The notes below the pieces were generated by a model. That model did no database searches, was not told where the DNA came from, and saw nothing but the letters and a program-made list of their open reading frames with translations. The translations under genes and the position numbers were made by a program. A stretch of DNA of 64,000 nt, from contig CM065804.1 in NCBI GenBank assembly GCA_033398695.1, positions 40,687,501 to 40,751,500 of the forward strand. The letters run 5' to 3'. The first letter of the stretch is position 1, and every line of letters begins with the position of its first letter. This DNA is from Orobanche coerulescens. Taxonomy: Eukaryota > Streptophyta > Magnoliopsida > Lamiales > Orobanchaceae. Below are positions 43,888-56,269 of the stretch, in pieces.

Positions 43888-44044
43888 GGCCCTATTCTTT
43901 TGGACTTATTTTTCAGATTCGATTCGAGTCCAAAGTTCACGTCCATTCGATTCGATTGATTCGATTCGATTACTCGATTCTTCTTCTTCATCTTATTATT
44001 ATTAATCTTAATTATTATTATTGTTATTATTACTAATAATATTA
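43888..44044 (+). mobile_element. Harbinger-like MITE, left part
   Basis: It starts GGCCCTATTCTTTTGGACTT after a TTA (43885-43887) and contains ATTCG-type repeats and AT-rich trinucleotide runs. The right part (50830-50972) ends with the inverted GACTATGTTCTTTT and a TTA. A 3-bp TTA duplication and a GGCCCT-type TIR fit the PIF/Harbinger superfamily. It was split by the copia element 44045-50829. Confidence 0.6.
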
Positions 44045-44219
44045 TGTTAAAGGAATAATACCCGTTATGTGCCTAAGTCTGTTAGTTTATGGGCTTTCCT
44101 AGATAGGATTTGGCTGAGGCCTGTTTGTATGTACTTCACCCTATTTAAAGGGATCTTATTGATGGAATAATACAACACTTTTGCCCTACTTTCTGTCTCA
44201 AGTTATTTTCCCTTCAACA
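44045..44219 (+). repeat. 5' LTR of the short-LTR copia element
   Basis: 175 bp, TGTTAAAGGAATAATACC to TTTCCCTTCAACA; TATTTAAAGG at about 44151 could act as TATA box. The last 120 bp are nearly identical to the 3' LTR; the first 50 bp differ more. Confidence 0.85.
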
Positions 44220-45415
44220 CGTTATCAGCACGTAGTTCCCGGCTGAGCACAAATTTTTTTTCTCCCGATTTTCTGAAAAATTCGAAAAAAGAAAAAAAAA
44301 ACGAAATATCGAATCCCGCGGCCGAAACCCTAGCCGCCACCACCGAAACCCAACCCCGCAGCCGCGACCAGTCCACTTGCATCTTCTTCCCCGAAGTCCG
44401 ACCTCCGCCGTCGTCGTCCTCTACAATCGAAGCCGTTATCCCCCAAATCTCCAGCCCTAATCCTCGATCGCGAACCACCGCGCAAAACATCACCTCCGAT
44501 CGCAAAACCTTCCCCAACCGTCGCCCAGAATCGCGATCCCCTCCCTCCCGTTGACTGCACACCAGTTCCGTCTCCACCGCCGGCTTTCAATCGGATCCGA
44601 CGAGACCGCCCACAACCGCCCGCAACTCTGCTTCGAATCTGACCTCCAGTTCAGACGAACCTGCACTCCCGAACCTGACCCAGCGCAGACGGATCGTCAA
44701 TTCGTCCAGCCTTCGGCCCGTCCATCTCCCGCAACCCGTGACCTTTTCGTCTCAGATCCAAGCCCAGCACTCGGCCTGCGATCCAGACCCAGTTGTTGAC
44801 TCGGCCCGACCCGCCAGCAGTCCCGTTTTTTTTCAGTCCAGATTTTCTGCTCCTATTCACAAAACAAAGTACACAAATACGAACCCTACTATCTGCAATG
44901 TGCAAATTTATATGTTTTTAATTACTATTGATTGCATATTATACTCCGAATTTATTTATGCTTAATTAAACCAAAAGCATGATGCATTCATAATTTTAAT
45001 TAAATTAAAATAAATTGCTTAAGCAACTTGAATTAAAATAAATTCACGTTGAATTAAAAATCATTGCGGTATAAGATACCTCTTTGACTGCATTTATACG
45101 TGTATAGATATATTCATAGGGCTATGTGATTATATCTATCATTATATATATATATTTTTTGCATGCATTGTTAGTTATGGCATGTATATTAAGTTCATCA
45201 TTAGTAGAACCTAGAGGACTTATTTCTACTATCTATATCAACTCGAACCGTGATAAAGTAATTTCATCGGTATAAACCCCAATAGCATCGAAAGTAATTT
45301 TGACCATATCTTGGTTCTGAAAAATAATAACCCTCCACATTATTGAAAATTTTATCATGGAAAGTACTCATGATATACTGTGAAAATTCATTTTCCTTTT
45401 TTTTCTTGTCTCAAG
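44220..45415 (+). other. 5' leader of the short-LTR copia element
   Basis: About 1.2 kb between LTR and gag: the first 650 bp are C-rich with many CCG/CCC codon-like runs (chance frames on both strands), the rest is AT-rich. No gene is supported. Such a long leader is unusual for copia and may contain captured or inserted sequence. Confidence 0.5.
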
Positions 45416-46465
45416 ATGGCTGATCCAACTCGTCCTGAATTTGACATCTTGGACTCAGAAGGGCTTGAGTACCATAGATGGGTTTCTGACGTAGAGACCA
45501 CTTTTATCGCTAAGGACTATAGTGCTACTATCTTTGAAAAAGCAGGCGAAGTACCGTCTGACAAAACCAAAGCTAGTGCATTAATGTTCCTTAGGCGACA
45601 TATCGACCCGAGCCTAAGGTGGGAATATCTGCAGTTGAAATCCCCGAAAGAACTGTGGGATGCCCTTAAGGGCCGTTTTGGGAACATCCACAATACTTTG
45701 CTCCCAGAGTTGACCGTGCAGTGGAATGAAATCCGCTTGCTTGATTATAAACGGATCAACGATTTCAACAAAGATATGCTCCATCTGAAGGCACGCCTTA
45801 ATTTCTGTGGAAAGGACATCACAGAAGATGACATGATTCAGAAAACCCTTTCCACTTTTCCTACTTCTGCTCTTATACTAGCGAACCAGTATAGGCTGGA
45901 GTATGACAACAAACGCATCACTACCTTCAATAAGCTTATCAACCTACTGCAAGTGGCTGAGAGGCATAATAAAGTGTTAGTGAGCAACAATGCCAGGCCC
46001 GTTGGGACAAAGAAAATTCCCGAGGCCAATTATGTGAAAGGTGGAAAGAACCCCAATGTACAGGGGACTGGTCATGGAAACCCCAAACCACAACGTGGAA
46101 AAGGGCGTAATGGTTGAGGACGTGGTCGAGGACGTGGGGGCTCTTCCAATGTAATGAGAAGACTTAGTGCTCCTGGCTCTACTAGCCAAGAAAAGTATAA
46201 AGCACCTACCCCTCCTGACGCTCCTAAAGTCAGAGTTGGCGATGAACCGTGCTATCGATGTGGAGATGCTGGACATTGGTACAAGAACTACCATGCAAGT
46301 AAGCAAGTCGCAGCACATTACAAGAAATATAGAGAGTCCAAAGAACGGGAGGCTCACTATATGGAGGAAGATGCTCTCGACGAGTCCCCCGACGTTAATT
46401 TCACAGTCACCGATAATCGCAATGAGCCATACGTGTCACAGTCATTAGAGGCACCCCTTTATGAC
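45416..46465 (+). pseudogene. gag: copia gag with internal stop and damaged zinc knuckle
   Basis: The start is taken at 45416 (MADPTRPEFDILDSEGLEY), which matches the usual copia gag start better than the upstream ATG at 45380. It contains WDALKGRFGNIHNTLLPEL and LLQVAERHNK-type gag segments. An in-frame TGA at 46115-46117 separates the main part from a Gly/Arg-rich stretch and the zinc knuckle CYRCGDAGHWYKNYH at about 46249-46293. In it the last Cys of the C-x2-C-x4-H-x4-C pattern is Tyr, which should weaken RNA binding. The frame continues to 46465. Apart from the stop it is well kept, in contrast to the shredded pol. Confidence 0.8.
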
Positions 46466-49400
46466 TGAATGTCATCATTATGTTTACTTTCTCGTTTACA
46501 TTTGGCATTGTTACCTCAGAACGATTTTATCGATGTTTTATTTTCAGTAATGGTGTGATGAAACTTTGTTTTTCTAGAACAAGATATTATTATTGCTTAC
46601 GTTATATTCTTAGCTTTATTTCGAAGTACTAAATATTGCTTGAATGCTTATGGTTCGAAATTTCAATCTTTTCTAAGGAATGAATCGAGTAGAACTTGAA
46701 TGTTCTTAGAATTAGGCTTCTATTCATTGAATAAGTCGCCCGCCAAACCTCGGTAACTACGATGATTGGGTCATCCCAACTCATCAAAGGGCGTGGTAAT
46801 GCTCAATTTTTGATGCCCAAATGGCACTCAATTATAAGTTACCAATACTCTGTATGCACCTAGAGCCCTTCGAACCTTACTTGACTTCAATAATATACGT
46901 AGCAATGGTTTCCAGATTGAAACCCACTGTGAGAATGGAATAGAGTTTTTTTTATTAATTCTAATGAATGTGGACGTAAACACATTTTAGAATAACTGAT
47001 GAGTCGATCTAGTGGATGTGCCTCACTATTATTAGGTTTTTAAAATCATATGTTGTCACCAACAATTTACTTTGGGACATAGACTCATATAGGCTTTGGC
47101 ACGATAGACTAGGTCATCCTGGTCGAAGTATAATGATCCATATACTAAAGAACTTGTACGTACATCATTACTTTTCGAATGAAAATGTGGCAACAACTCA
47201 ACAAAAAGCACAATGTTGACGTTAATCGTGTTATGTTATCCAAAGAACCAGATACATATCAAATGCCCACCAGTTAGTGTTGCAAAGCCTGCTCTTTAGC
47301 CAAAGTAGGAGCGAGACCTTCCTATTCTAAAGAAACAAAAGCAAACATTCCATTCTTACGCTGAATATAAGGAGAAATTTGTGGATCCATCCACCTAATA
47401 TGCGGACCATTTACGTATTGATGGTTTTGATGGATTCTCCGACATGTTGGTCACATGTCGCTCTCCTGTCCACTCAAACTGCTGCAGAACTTCCAAAATA
47501 ATTTATAAGGACTCACCTCCCTTATCACATCTAATGGACTCGATGATGTTGGAGAGTTCACATCAAAAAGTACTTGATGTTTATTGCATGATAGAGATTA
47601 ATGAATAATATCTCGTCCCATGTGCATATGCAAACGGTCTCACATAAACCACCATCGAACGAATATGTATGGTGATTATGTCATTGGTTATGCGCACCAA
47701 TTAGCATATTTTTGCATGGGATTATGCAATATTGCACGCAACTTTACTTAAATCGTTCATTCTTAGACCTTTTGCTAACCAATTAGTTTATGCGTACCAG
47801 TTGGTAACTAGATAGCCTGATTTTTGTATTTTGGACCCAGACGGACTTGAGTGCCAATTGCGCATATTTGGTTACGCATTATATGTGCCTTCTGTGCCCC
47901 ACAACGCATCGGTCTTTAGAAACGATTAAGTATTCACGTTGGATAAGAATCTCCAGACGTTTATCCGCTATTTAGAACCTTCACAGTGATCTCTTTACCG
48001 TACGATTTGCGGATTGTCACTTTAATGAGACAACCTTCCCGTCGTTAGGGGGAGGAGAGAAAATGTAATTTCTTGGGGAACGACAGGAATTGTCATGGTG
48101 TCTCCACTTTGTCTCATTATGATCCCCGAACTTCACAATGTTACCGTGAAGCATAAAGAACACTCAATCTTCAGGATGTAGCAGATTCGATGCCTGATGC
48201 ATTTACTGATATCGTTCAAGTGACAAGATCTCACATTACAGCTGCAAATGTGCCTGTAAGGTTAGAAGTCCCCTCCAAGGGGCACATCACCAATGAACCG
48301 GGTGATGCAACTGTACCTGGTGGAGGTGTGGTTGAGGCCGTGGCTCCCTGCAAAGGAATGGGTGGAAGCCACGTGGTTCGACTAAATACTCATACAAGTA
48401 AGAGGTAGAGTATGGCACAAAACTTCACATGTTAACCATCAATGAACTCGTTTCATGAGATCATGCTTGATTTTATTATGTCCATGAATCATGACGAGGG
48501 AGATGCCCCGAAGATATGATTCAGAAAATCAAGAATCTCGATGAAATTATGAGGGTGTGGCCTGATCAACCACCTACTTTGATGACATGTCATGAATCAT
48601 AAAGTACGATGATGTCGAACCTCGCTTGGTTGGATGAAATCAACATAGAGCTGATTGGCCTATAAGAAAAACATTCCAGGTAGAACTAGATTCTCCGACA
48701 AAGAGACAGATATTTGGTGTAGGTAGTGCTAACCTAACCAAGTGTAAAGCCTGAAGGACATAATCGAACCTTTGTCGTAAATCATAGTGAGAATAGTAGA
48801 GTCCTAATGTACAAGGTTCACGAAGTAATGCTTCTCACAATGCCCTGGAATTGATTACGAGGAAATTTACTCCCACGTATACGTTCCGCTATTTGATTAG
48901 CGTAGTAATTTCCGAGGGACTGGAAATGCAGCCAATAGATGTGGTTACTGCGTATCTCTCTGGGGATCTAGATACGTAGATATATACGGAAGTGCCCTAT
49001 GGCATTTCACTACCCAAATCAAGTAACTCCAGACCACGGAGTGCGTATTCAGTTCGTTTGAAACGCTCACTTTACGGTTTGAAACAATCTGGAAGGATGT
49101 GGTATAACCGTCTAAGTGAATACTTGATTAGGAAGGGATATAAGAACGATGAAATGTGTCCCTGCGTCTTCACAAATAAGATCCGGATTCACATCGCAAT
49201 GTATGCCGATGACATGAACATAATCGGTCTTGATGAAATAAGAGAAACCACCGGATACTGGAAATCTGAGTTTGAGATGAAAGATCTTGGGAAAACTCGG
49301 TTCTGTCGAAGCATTGACATAGAACATCGAGTTTGTGGAATTTATTCCACCGGTCAGCCTATATCCAGAAGATTCTCAAGTACTTTAATATGGACAAGGT

Positions 49401-49990
49401 AAACCCAACTAGCACCCATGATAGGTCGAATATTTGGATGCAAAGGAAAGACCTATTTCGTCTAAAAGAAAGTGACGAAGAGCTTTGGGAGCTGAAATTC
49501 CCTACTTGAGTGTAATCACGTATTATTGTACTTAGCTCAATGTACACGACCTGCTATCACTCCTCAGTTAATCCGCTGACTAGATTTAGTTCAGCATCGA
49601 CGCAACATCAATCGAATGGTATCAAGAATATATTCTAATACTTAAAAGAAACCATTGACTTGGGACTATTCTTTCCCTACAAGCAGGCAAAGGAAGCTGC
49701 TTACGAAAAGGCAAATGCTAAAGTAAATGCTGGTGCCGAAGAAACTACCACAAAGTATGTGTTGGTATGAATTGCTTATGTCTTGGAAATCGACTAAGCA
49801 AACCCCTTTTGGCTACCTCCTCGAATCACGACAAGATTATTGCTTTGCATGAATCAATCCGTGAGTGTACATGATTAAAAACTATCATTCTACACATGTG
49901 ATGAACTAGCGGTTAAGTACTGCCACTGATGAGCATACTTACATTTATGAACATGATGTAACTTGCAAATCCCCTTGATTGATGGAATGA
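46466..49990 (+). pseudogene. pol: Decayed copia pol of the short-LTR element
   Basis: Recognisable islands only: pre-integrase RLWHDRLGHPGRSIM (about 47090-47135), TKYSAEYKEKFVDPST-like and other integrase-side fragments in shifted frames, and the RT block 48992-49402 with LKRSLYGLKQSGRMWYNRLS and YADD (about 49202-49213), then FEMKDLGKTRFCRSIDIEH. RNase H pieces follow in shifted frames (to about 49990). RT normally copies the RNA; here stops and frame changes occur every few dozen codons. Confidence 0.7.
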
Positions 49991-50029
49991 TCATAACGGG
50001 AAATATGTGAGATATAATGGAACATACTT

Positions 50030-50645
50030 ACATATGTTGCACTCTTTTCCTTAGACCAAGTTTTATTTTTCCCACTGGGTTTTGTTACTTGGCAAGGTTT
50101 TTAACGAGACAACGATATATGAATGTAAGCATTAGGGGGAGCCGTAGAGTTTTCCAACTTCCGAGATTGATGTAGAGATCACAAGGAAATGATGATTATA
50201 AAGAAACTTAATCACATGTGTTGTACTCTTTTCTTTGACCAAGGTTCATTTTCTCCCATTGAGTTTTGTTACTTGGCGAAGTTTTTAATGAGGCAACAAC
50301 TACTTGATTGATGTACAAATCAGGGGGGAGATGTAGACTTGAGGGGGAGTCTTACATCCACAACGTACGTTATACTCTTTTCCTTCCAAGGATCATTTTT
50401 CCCACAAGGTTTTTATCACTTGAAAAGGTTTTTAACGAGGTAATAGATGTACGATTTTATGGATCGATGGAATGGTCACCTTAGTAGCGCTATGATCAAA
50501 CGTAACGATCATATGAGAGGATAGATTCAAAGGACGAAGTCTAAACTTGATGTGTCTAGATGCTGTACTCTTTTCCCTACGATCAATACATTTTTCCCAC
50601 TGGGTTTTTGCTTGACGAGGTTTTAACGAGGCAACATGACATGCG
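50030..50645 (+). repeat. Four-unit 3' tandem array
   Basis: Units at about 50037, 50220, 50368 and 50565 share TGTACTCTTTTCCTT, a CCAAGGNTCATTTTTCCCAC segment and TTGGCAAGGTTTTTAACGAG. Spacing is 150-195 bp. It lies between pol and the PPT; similar arrays occur in related copia elements. Confidence 0.75.
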
Positions 50646-50659
50646 CTAGGCAAGGGGAG

Positions 50660-50829
50660 TGTTGAAGGAATAATACGTTGCCGCACAAGTCATAGTTTGT
50701 GGGCTTTCCTAGATAGGATTTGACTGAGGCCTGTTTGTATGTACTTCACCCTATTTAAAGGGATCTTATTGATGGAATAATACAACACTTTTGCCCTACT
50801 TTCTGTCTCAAGTTATTTTCCCTTCAACA
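50660..50829 (+). repeat. 3' LTR of the short-LTR copia element
   Basis: 170 bp, TGTTGAAGGAATAATACG to TTTCCCTTCAACA; partner of 44045-44219. Confidence 0.85.
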
Positions 50830-50972
50830 ACTATTATCGTTGTTGTTGTTAATTATTATTATTATTATTATTTACCCTTAATATATATTTGATTCGATTG
50901 ATTCGATTCGATTCGATTCGATTCGATCCATTCGATTCGATTGATTCGATTCATTCAAAAAAGAACATAGTC
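50830..50972 (+). mobile_element. Harbinger-like MITE, right part
   Basis: ATT runs and an (ATTCG)n array (50889-50950) end in AAGAACATAGTC, the inverted match of GGCCCTATTCTTTT at 43888, then TTA (50973-50975). Confidence 0.6.
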
Positions 50973-50975
50973 TTA

Positions 50976-51828
50976 TTTAAGGATGTTAAAGTGGTAAAAT
51001 CTTCCCCAAAATTAAAAAAATAAAAAATAAAAATAAACAACATTAAAAGATCGAACAAGTTGGGTTTTTCCACACAATCCCACAATCTTAGGAAATATGA
51101 ATAACTTCCCAAAAATTTTACAACCATTCCATCTAATGAATCAAACTCGCAAACCCAACAATTCTCACAATATCAGAAGTTGAAACCATAATCAGAAGTC
51201 ACTCAAAGCTCTTTGCAAGATTTTCATTGTTCTCGGCAACAAATTTCGAGAAGAATTCGAGTTAGTCTTGCAAGAATTTACAACAACTTGAAGTATAAAC
51301 TGTGAGTGTATAAAACTTCTGGAAACACCAACACATGTTTGGAAAGACACGTTCGGAAATGGCCGGATTAGTAGGAGGAAGATTTTTTAAAGCCCTTTTC
51401 TATTTCGATTTTGAGGGATCCCTCATTTTGAGGAGGTTTCCTGTTGCAGGTCCTTCTCCTTCCGCTGAGACAACCCTCTTTTTTTTTGTTTCCTTTGATA
51501 CACATGGCACGAAATTGTACAAAATTGGATAATTTTGTATTTTGGCCCTGAACTTTATGCAACATTTTGATGCAACCATAGTGTTGAAGTATAAAACCAT
51601 ATTATTTTTTGAATTCCCAATACAAAGTTGTTGAATGGAGAATCAAAACGGATAACCCTTTTGTATTGTGTTGGAAAATGCTGTAGAAAACACGTTAGAC
51701 TACATGGAGGGTTCCTATAAATTGTTGTAATATACTGGGTAATTGCTATTTGATTTTTCGTGTTTACGATGTTGTGAAACCATACATGATGGTACGTAAC
51801 CTGATGTATGCAATTTTGGGGTAACATT
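50976..51828. other. Spacer without a supported gene
   Basis: No frame of recognisable family. Frames at 51335-51532 (+) and 51368-51827 (-) overlap one another and show no conserved motif. Confidence 0.45.
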
Positions 51829-52200
51829 GTTAGAGTTTATTCCCTACTTGTAGAACAAATCAGGTAGCACTTATGTGGTTATGTATTGATGATGAGTAAA
51901 ACAGAGTAATCTAATTTATGCATCTTATTGGTGACCTTGAACGAGTTTGTTTCCTATTAGTAGTACAATAGTGAAAGTACTGGTGTGTTGATGTAATGGT
52001 AATGAGTAAAGTGTATCCTGATTTATGCATATTATTGTTGTCATTGAGAGTGTTTGTTTCCCATTAGCATGACAAACGTGGTCGCACTAATGTGTATGTA
52101 ATGATAATGGGTAACAAAGTTCAATCTGATTTATGCAATTTATAGGTGACTTTGTGAGATTCTTTTTCCTATGAGCATACCAAAACTAGTAGCATTTGGC
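51829..52200 (+). repeat. Diverged tandem repeat, about 3.5 units of 108 bp
   Basis: Units start GAGTTTNTTTCCNANTNGTA and carry TGATGATGAGTAAA and CTGATTTATGCAT(A/C)TTATTGGTGACNTTGA-like blocks. Divergence is about 25% by eye. Confidence 0.65.
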
Positions 52201-52516
52201 AGATTGTATATAACATGAAGAGTCTAAATTACATAGTACCAAAGTGTTTTCTTTTTGTTTCCATCAACACAAAACACTAGAAGAAAATTAATTCTTGAAA
52301 CAGAACCAAGCTTTTATGCTGTATTTGTTTCACAAATGTGGCAGAAAAAAAGTGGCAGAAAAAAGGGAAGAAGTCGGGCAGAGTAAAGAACGCAGATACA
52401 AAGAAGCAGATGGCAGATGATGTAAATAACGACGGCAGATACCGACACTAGTGTCGGCCGCATCTTGTGTTTGAGTTAGCCGAAATTCTAAAAGGCGGGA
52501 CCGACAAAAAGATAAC

Positions 52517-55500
52517 TTTCCATATTTCAAAACCATAGGATTCGCAAATATCCTAAAGATCCCAAAATGGCCCCAAGGAATTGATACCGACTTTGTTGTT
52601 CGGGCAGTAAACAATTTCGAGGCTGGTGATCTTCAACTGCGGGTGACTAACAAACAAGTTCTCAAACTGGAGCTTGGGCTTGGTCAAAGGGTATGCAATT
52701 CACCATGGCATGGAAACGAGTTACTGGGTAAAAAATACGACACAGACTTAATTCTTGCACTAAAACAACTGGGAATTCGTGACAAAATAGGATCGAAGAT
52801 TGTGCCACAAACGGTCCTTTTAGAAGCTCTATCAAAGGAGATCATTGCGATAAAATGTTCGACGATGGCTATTCTATAAATTTTTTGGACTTTGTTGACC
52901 CTATATAGCCACTCTGGAATAAGCTTATTCTATGCCGAGGCTCTATTCGACATGGATAAGTAAGTGATTACAATTGGAGCGGCACATGCTACAATATATA
53001 TAAACTGGAGTCCCATAGAAATGAGTGAGGATCCCGAAGGCACACTCCATTTCATACTGGCAAGAACATTTTTGGATAATTTCAAACCTCATATGTTGTC
53101 AGTAGATAAGTGTCACCAGTCTCCAGTTTTTTTATGGAAACCATTTTGAACAACTGTTACCAATTTAAAACTGTCAATTAGAAACAGCTAAATCATAGTA
53201 TATGTTGTTTGCTTTGTCACCATATTTCTCCTTCCCTATTGAAACACTAAGCTAGAAATGTTACCAGTTAAGAAAAGTCAAATGGAAACACTAGAAAAAA
53301 GGGGACTGCAAAAAATTGTAATAACTATCGTTTGCAAAGGCTGTGGGCAACAATTTTATTGGTATGATACTAATCCTAGCTCTTTGTGTCACAGATTAAT
53401 TATCTTGATAGAATGGGACCTGAGCCTCATTTGGAAACAAAAATACTTCCATGCACCAACATGTGAAGTAGCAATCATGTGGATGCGCTTGCTAGACTTA
53501 AGGGCATACATGACGTGATGAACCTGAAATATGGGATCACGTTTGGGTGGACATACACGTGGACGGAAGATGCACTAATGACATTCGCCGCACACTCGTG
53601 TCTTATAGAAAAAGTAAGGATAAAACAATCTCAAGTGTTTCCTCATTTACACAATCTATTTCCTAGTGCTGATATTTTGAAACATATACGTTCAACATAC
53701 TGGCTGAATTTTATGCGACCTGGGCGATGGATCAAATAACACTGTATAACAGCATGCTGGAGGCACTAGAAGAATGAATTAAAGCAGAAGGGAAGAGGAA
53801 ATTAAAACCTGAGAAGAAAAGGCATGCACAAAACGCACCAGAATGGAAGAAGGCGAAGCGTACATGTGCTGGAAAAGTAAAAAAAATAGCAATAACAACT
53901 GACCCCTCAAGGTTAGAAGAAGAGATGCAACACAATGACAAACGTACATAAAAAGTTCAAGGAAACAAACCATTGAGATAGAAAAGTTCACCAAAATTGA
54001 TGGTGGGGAAGAGGTTGGGGCTGAAAGACAACAAGACAAGGTCAACCCAAGCGGCGCAGAATAAATGATGACTGAACCAAACGAGCAAACTACAGAGACA
54101 GCAGGTGTGTCACCGCTTGAGAATGCACAGATGACCACGCCAAGTGCACAAGTTGATGCGACTGCGACTGGGAATATTAACGTTGAAAATGTGTGGTCAC
54201 CAACTACGGGAAAATATTACTGAAGAAGGCGTAAATGAATGAAGAAGTAAGTGTTCCTACCATAAACAATTTACTAACATTGAAGATCATTGAAAAACTC
54301 ATATGTTGTCAGTCAATTAGTGTCACTAGTCTCTAGTTCTGTTATGGAAACTATTTTACCAGTGTCTCCAGTTTATAATAGATAATTAGAAACAATCAAC
54401 TAGTAAAAGCACGTAGTGTTGCTTTGATGGATGGATTCAAAAGAGATTATAGGAAATAAACATTGACAATAAACTTGTAAAACTACATAACTATCATTAT
54501 TTTATATCATTAACTAATACATCATCTTCAATTTAGGATGAGCACTGAAATGCTCAATCCGGCAATGTCGCCACCACAAGAGATGTTGATGTTAACTGAT
54601 AAAGAAATGACAGAAGTAGCCGCATCAAAAAACGAGGGCCGGGCTAATGAAAATGAATGTGATGAGGAGGAAAAGATCAAAACATCCTAGACTATGCAAT
54701 TGTGGTTGCGTCTAATAGTGTTGAGAACTAGCAGGATACGCCAAGGACTGCAACTAAGAAGATCGTAGAAATTGAGACCAAATTTTTAATAGAGAATGTA
54801 AATGCCTGGACTCCACCCCTGAAACTTGATCAGTGATTGCCATTCATTTATTGTTACATACATATTTTTAACATGAGGTTAACGCATTCTACTGGTAAAA
54901 ACAGACATGGAGCTAGCTCAAGTGGAGTCTCACAAAATATGGTAGGAAAATCTTATGCAGTTCATGATTTGACCGTGTATGATCCTTTCAGTTCAATCGA
55001 TCATAAGGGGTATAGGTTACAGACCATTACATAGAATCTTATGGATACGTGTAAGTATTCAAATACTGTTTCCTATTTACTACATTTAATTGGAAATAAC
55101 ATCACAATTTTGTCACCAACATTAGGCTGAGTTTAGGAAACAACTTGATAGTCTACAATTATGGTTTCCATGGGTACTCAACACTTCCTACAATTTCATA
55201 AATTTGTTTTCTCATCCACTGTACACTTCAAGTTGTGCCAATTGATGTTGGGGACACTAGCGTCGATGTAGTACACCAACTATGATCACCTCTCGCATGT
55301 GTATCCAGATGGCACAAGAAGAAGTCCAACTATCTGCTAATATGATATGATGATCATGTGCATGATGAACAGTCAAATGTTAACAGTGATAAGAAGATAT
55401 CGACATTTTGTGGCACTCATTACCTCACTCCATTAGTACGGTTTATATTTTTAAGTAAAATACATTGACAAATGTGTTAGTAGCTATAGTAATTTATATT

Positions 55501-55930
55501 TAGTGGAGATAAATTGTACCTATATAAAGGGAACCACCTATTCATGCTAGACCGAGAACTATTTTGGACCTTGCAAGAGAGCAAACGTGTTGATACATTT
55601 GTGGTGGACATATGGGTAAAGATCTTAAACATGGCACAAGTTGCTCCGTGGGTCAAAAGGATTATACTGATGGCTTCATCATCAGTAAGTACTATCTAAT
55701 GCATGCTAATTGTCACCATACTACTGCATGTAGTTGCTAAAACATTCGCCTTTATTTTTAGCATGTAAAAAACTTGTTATGATGGAAAAATGTGGAACAA
55801 TAATTTGATGTTGGGTACTAAACAGTGGCCACATAGTATACCAGTATGAAGGGAACTACCTATTCACGCTAGATCGAGAACTCTTTTGGACCTTGCAAGA
55901 GAGCGAATGTGTTGATACATTTGTCACTCT
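52517..55930 (+). pseudogene. Decayed plant-mobile-domain-like / Ulp1-like gene
   Basis: 52517-52878 reads IGFANILKIPKWPQGIDTDF, VVRAVNNFEAGDLQLRVTNK and LELGLGQ. This fits the start of the plant domain (DUF1985 / plant-mobile type) that precedes Ulp1-type SUMO-protease domains in transposon-associated genes. 53479-53739 is a second open block without a motif I know. 55514-55650 reads LFMLDRELFWTLQESKRVDT and FVVDIWVKILN, like the substrate-side start of Ulp1 (C48) proteases; the catalytic His/Asp/Cys region is not visible. A 76-bp piece of this exon (55527-55602) is duplicated at 55848-55923. Ulp1-carrying Mutator-like elements (Kaonashi type) are one possible source; no TIRs were found. Stops separate the blocks, so introns plus decay are likely. 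Domain calls are by pattern memory. Confidence 0.4.
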
Positions 55931-56269
55931 ATGCTGTCACCCATATAACCTGTATATCTGGTGACAATTAGTAAAATATGTCACCACTCTTACAAACTGC
56001 TAAGGTGACAGTTTAGCCTCCTTCTCGATACCTTCCACACCTGATTAATGAATGGTATGCTTGGCATTACAGCTAGCTCTTCCTACCATACTGAAAGAGA
56101 AGAAATTGGATAATCGTATAACAGCAGCAGTGAACTTTATGAAAAATTCGATTCATTCCATCATTTCAATTGAAAAAGTTGGACATAACCGCCCTTGAAA
56201 TGTTATGTGTCCTAATACTCGTATCTACATATGCATTACTAAATTTAGTTGACCTTACCCCTATGAAAA
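55931..56269. other. Spacer between the Ulp1-like remnant and the Helitron
   Basis: AT-rich, no supported gene. It could be further decayed sequence of the preceding gene. Confidence 0.4.

Larger units (their letters stand above)
44045..50829 (+). mobile_element. copia element with short LTRs, inserted in the MITE
   Basis: 6785 bp with LTRs 44045-44219 and 50660-50829, PBS-like CGTTATCAGCACG at 44220, gag (45416-46465), strongly decayed pol, a 3' tandem array (50030-50645) and PPT AAGGGGAG (50653-50659). A clean 5-bp target duplication is not visible; the site lies in an ATT-rich simple repeat. Confidence 0.85.

Noticed and set aside
44040..44044. Target duplication of the short-LTR copia element (TATTA)
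   Set aside because: The right flank reads ACTATTA, so the match is two bases off the LTR end, and the site is in ATT simple repeats; not convincing.
44203..44965. Overlapping frames on both strands in the copia leader
   Set aside because: C-rich low-complexity sequence; frames overlap each other and show no family pattern.
53779..54138. 119-codon minus frame
   Set aside because: It lies antisense to charged, Lys/Glu-rich remnants of the Ulp1-like gene; hydrophobic composition is the complement effect.
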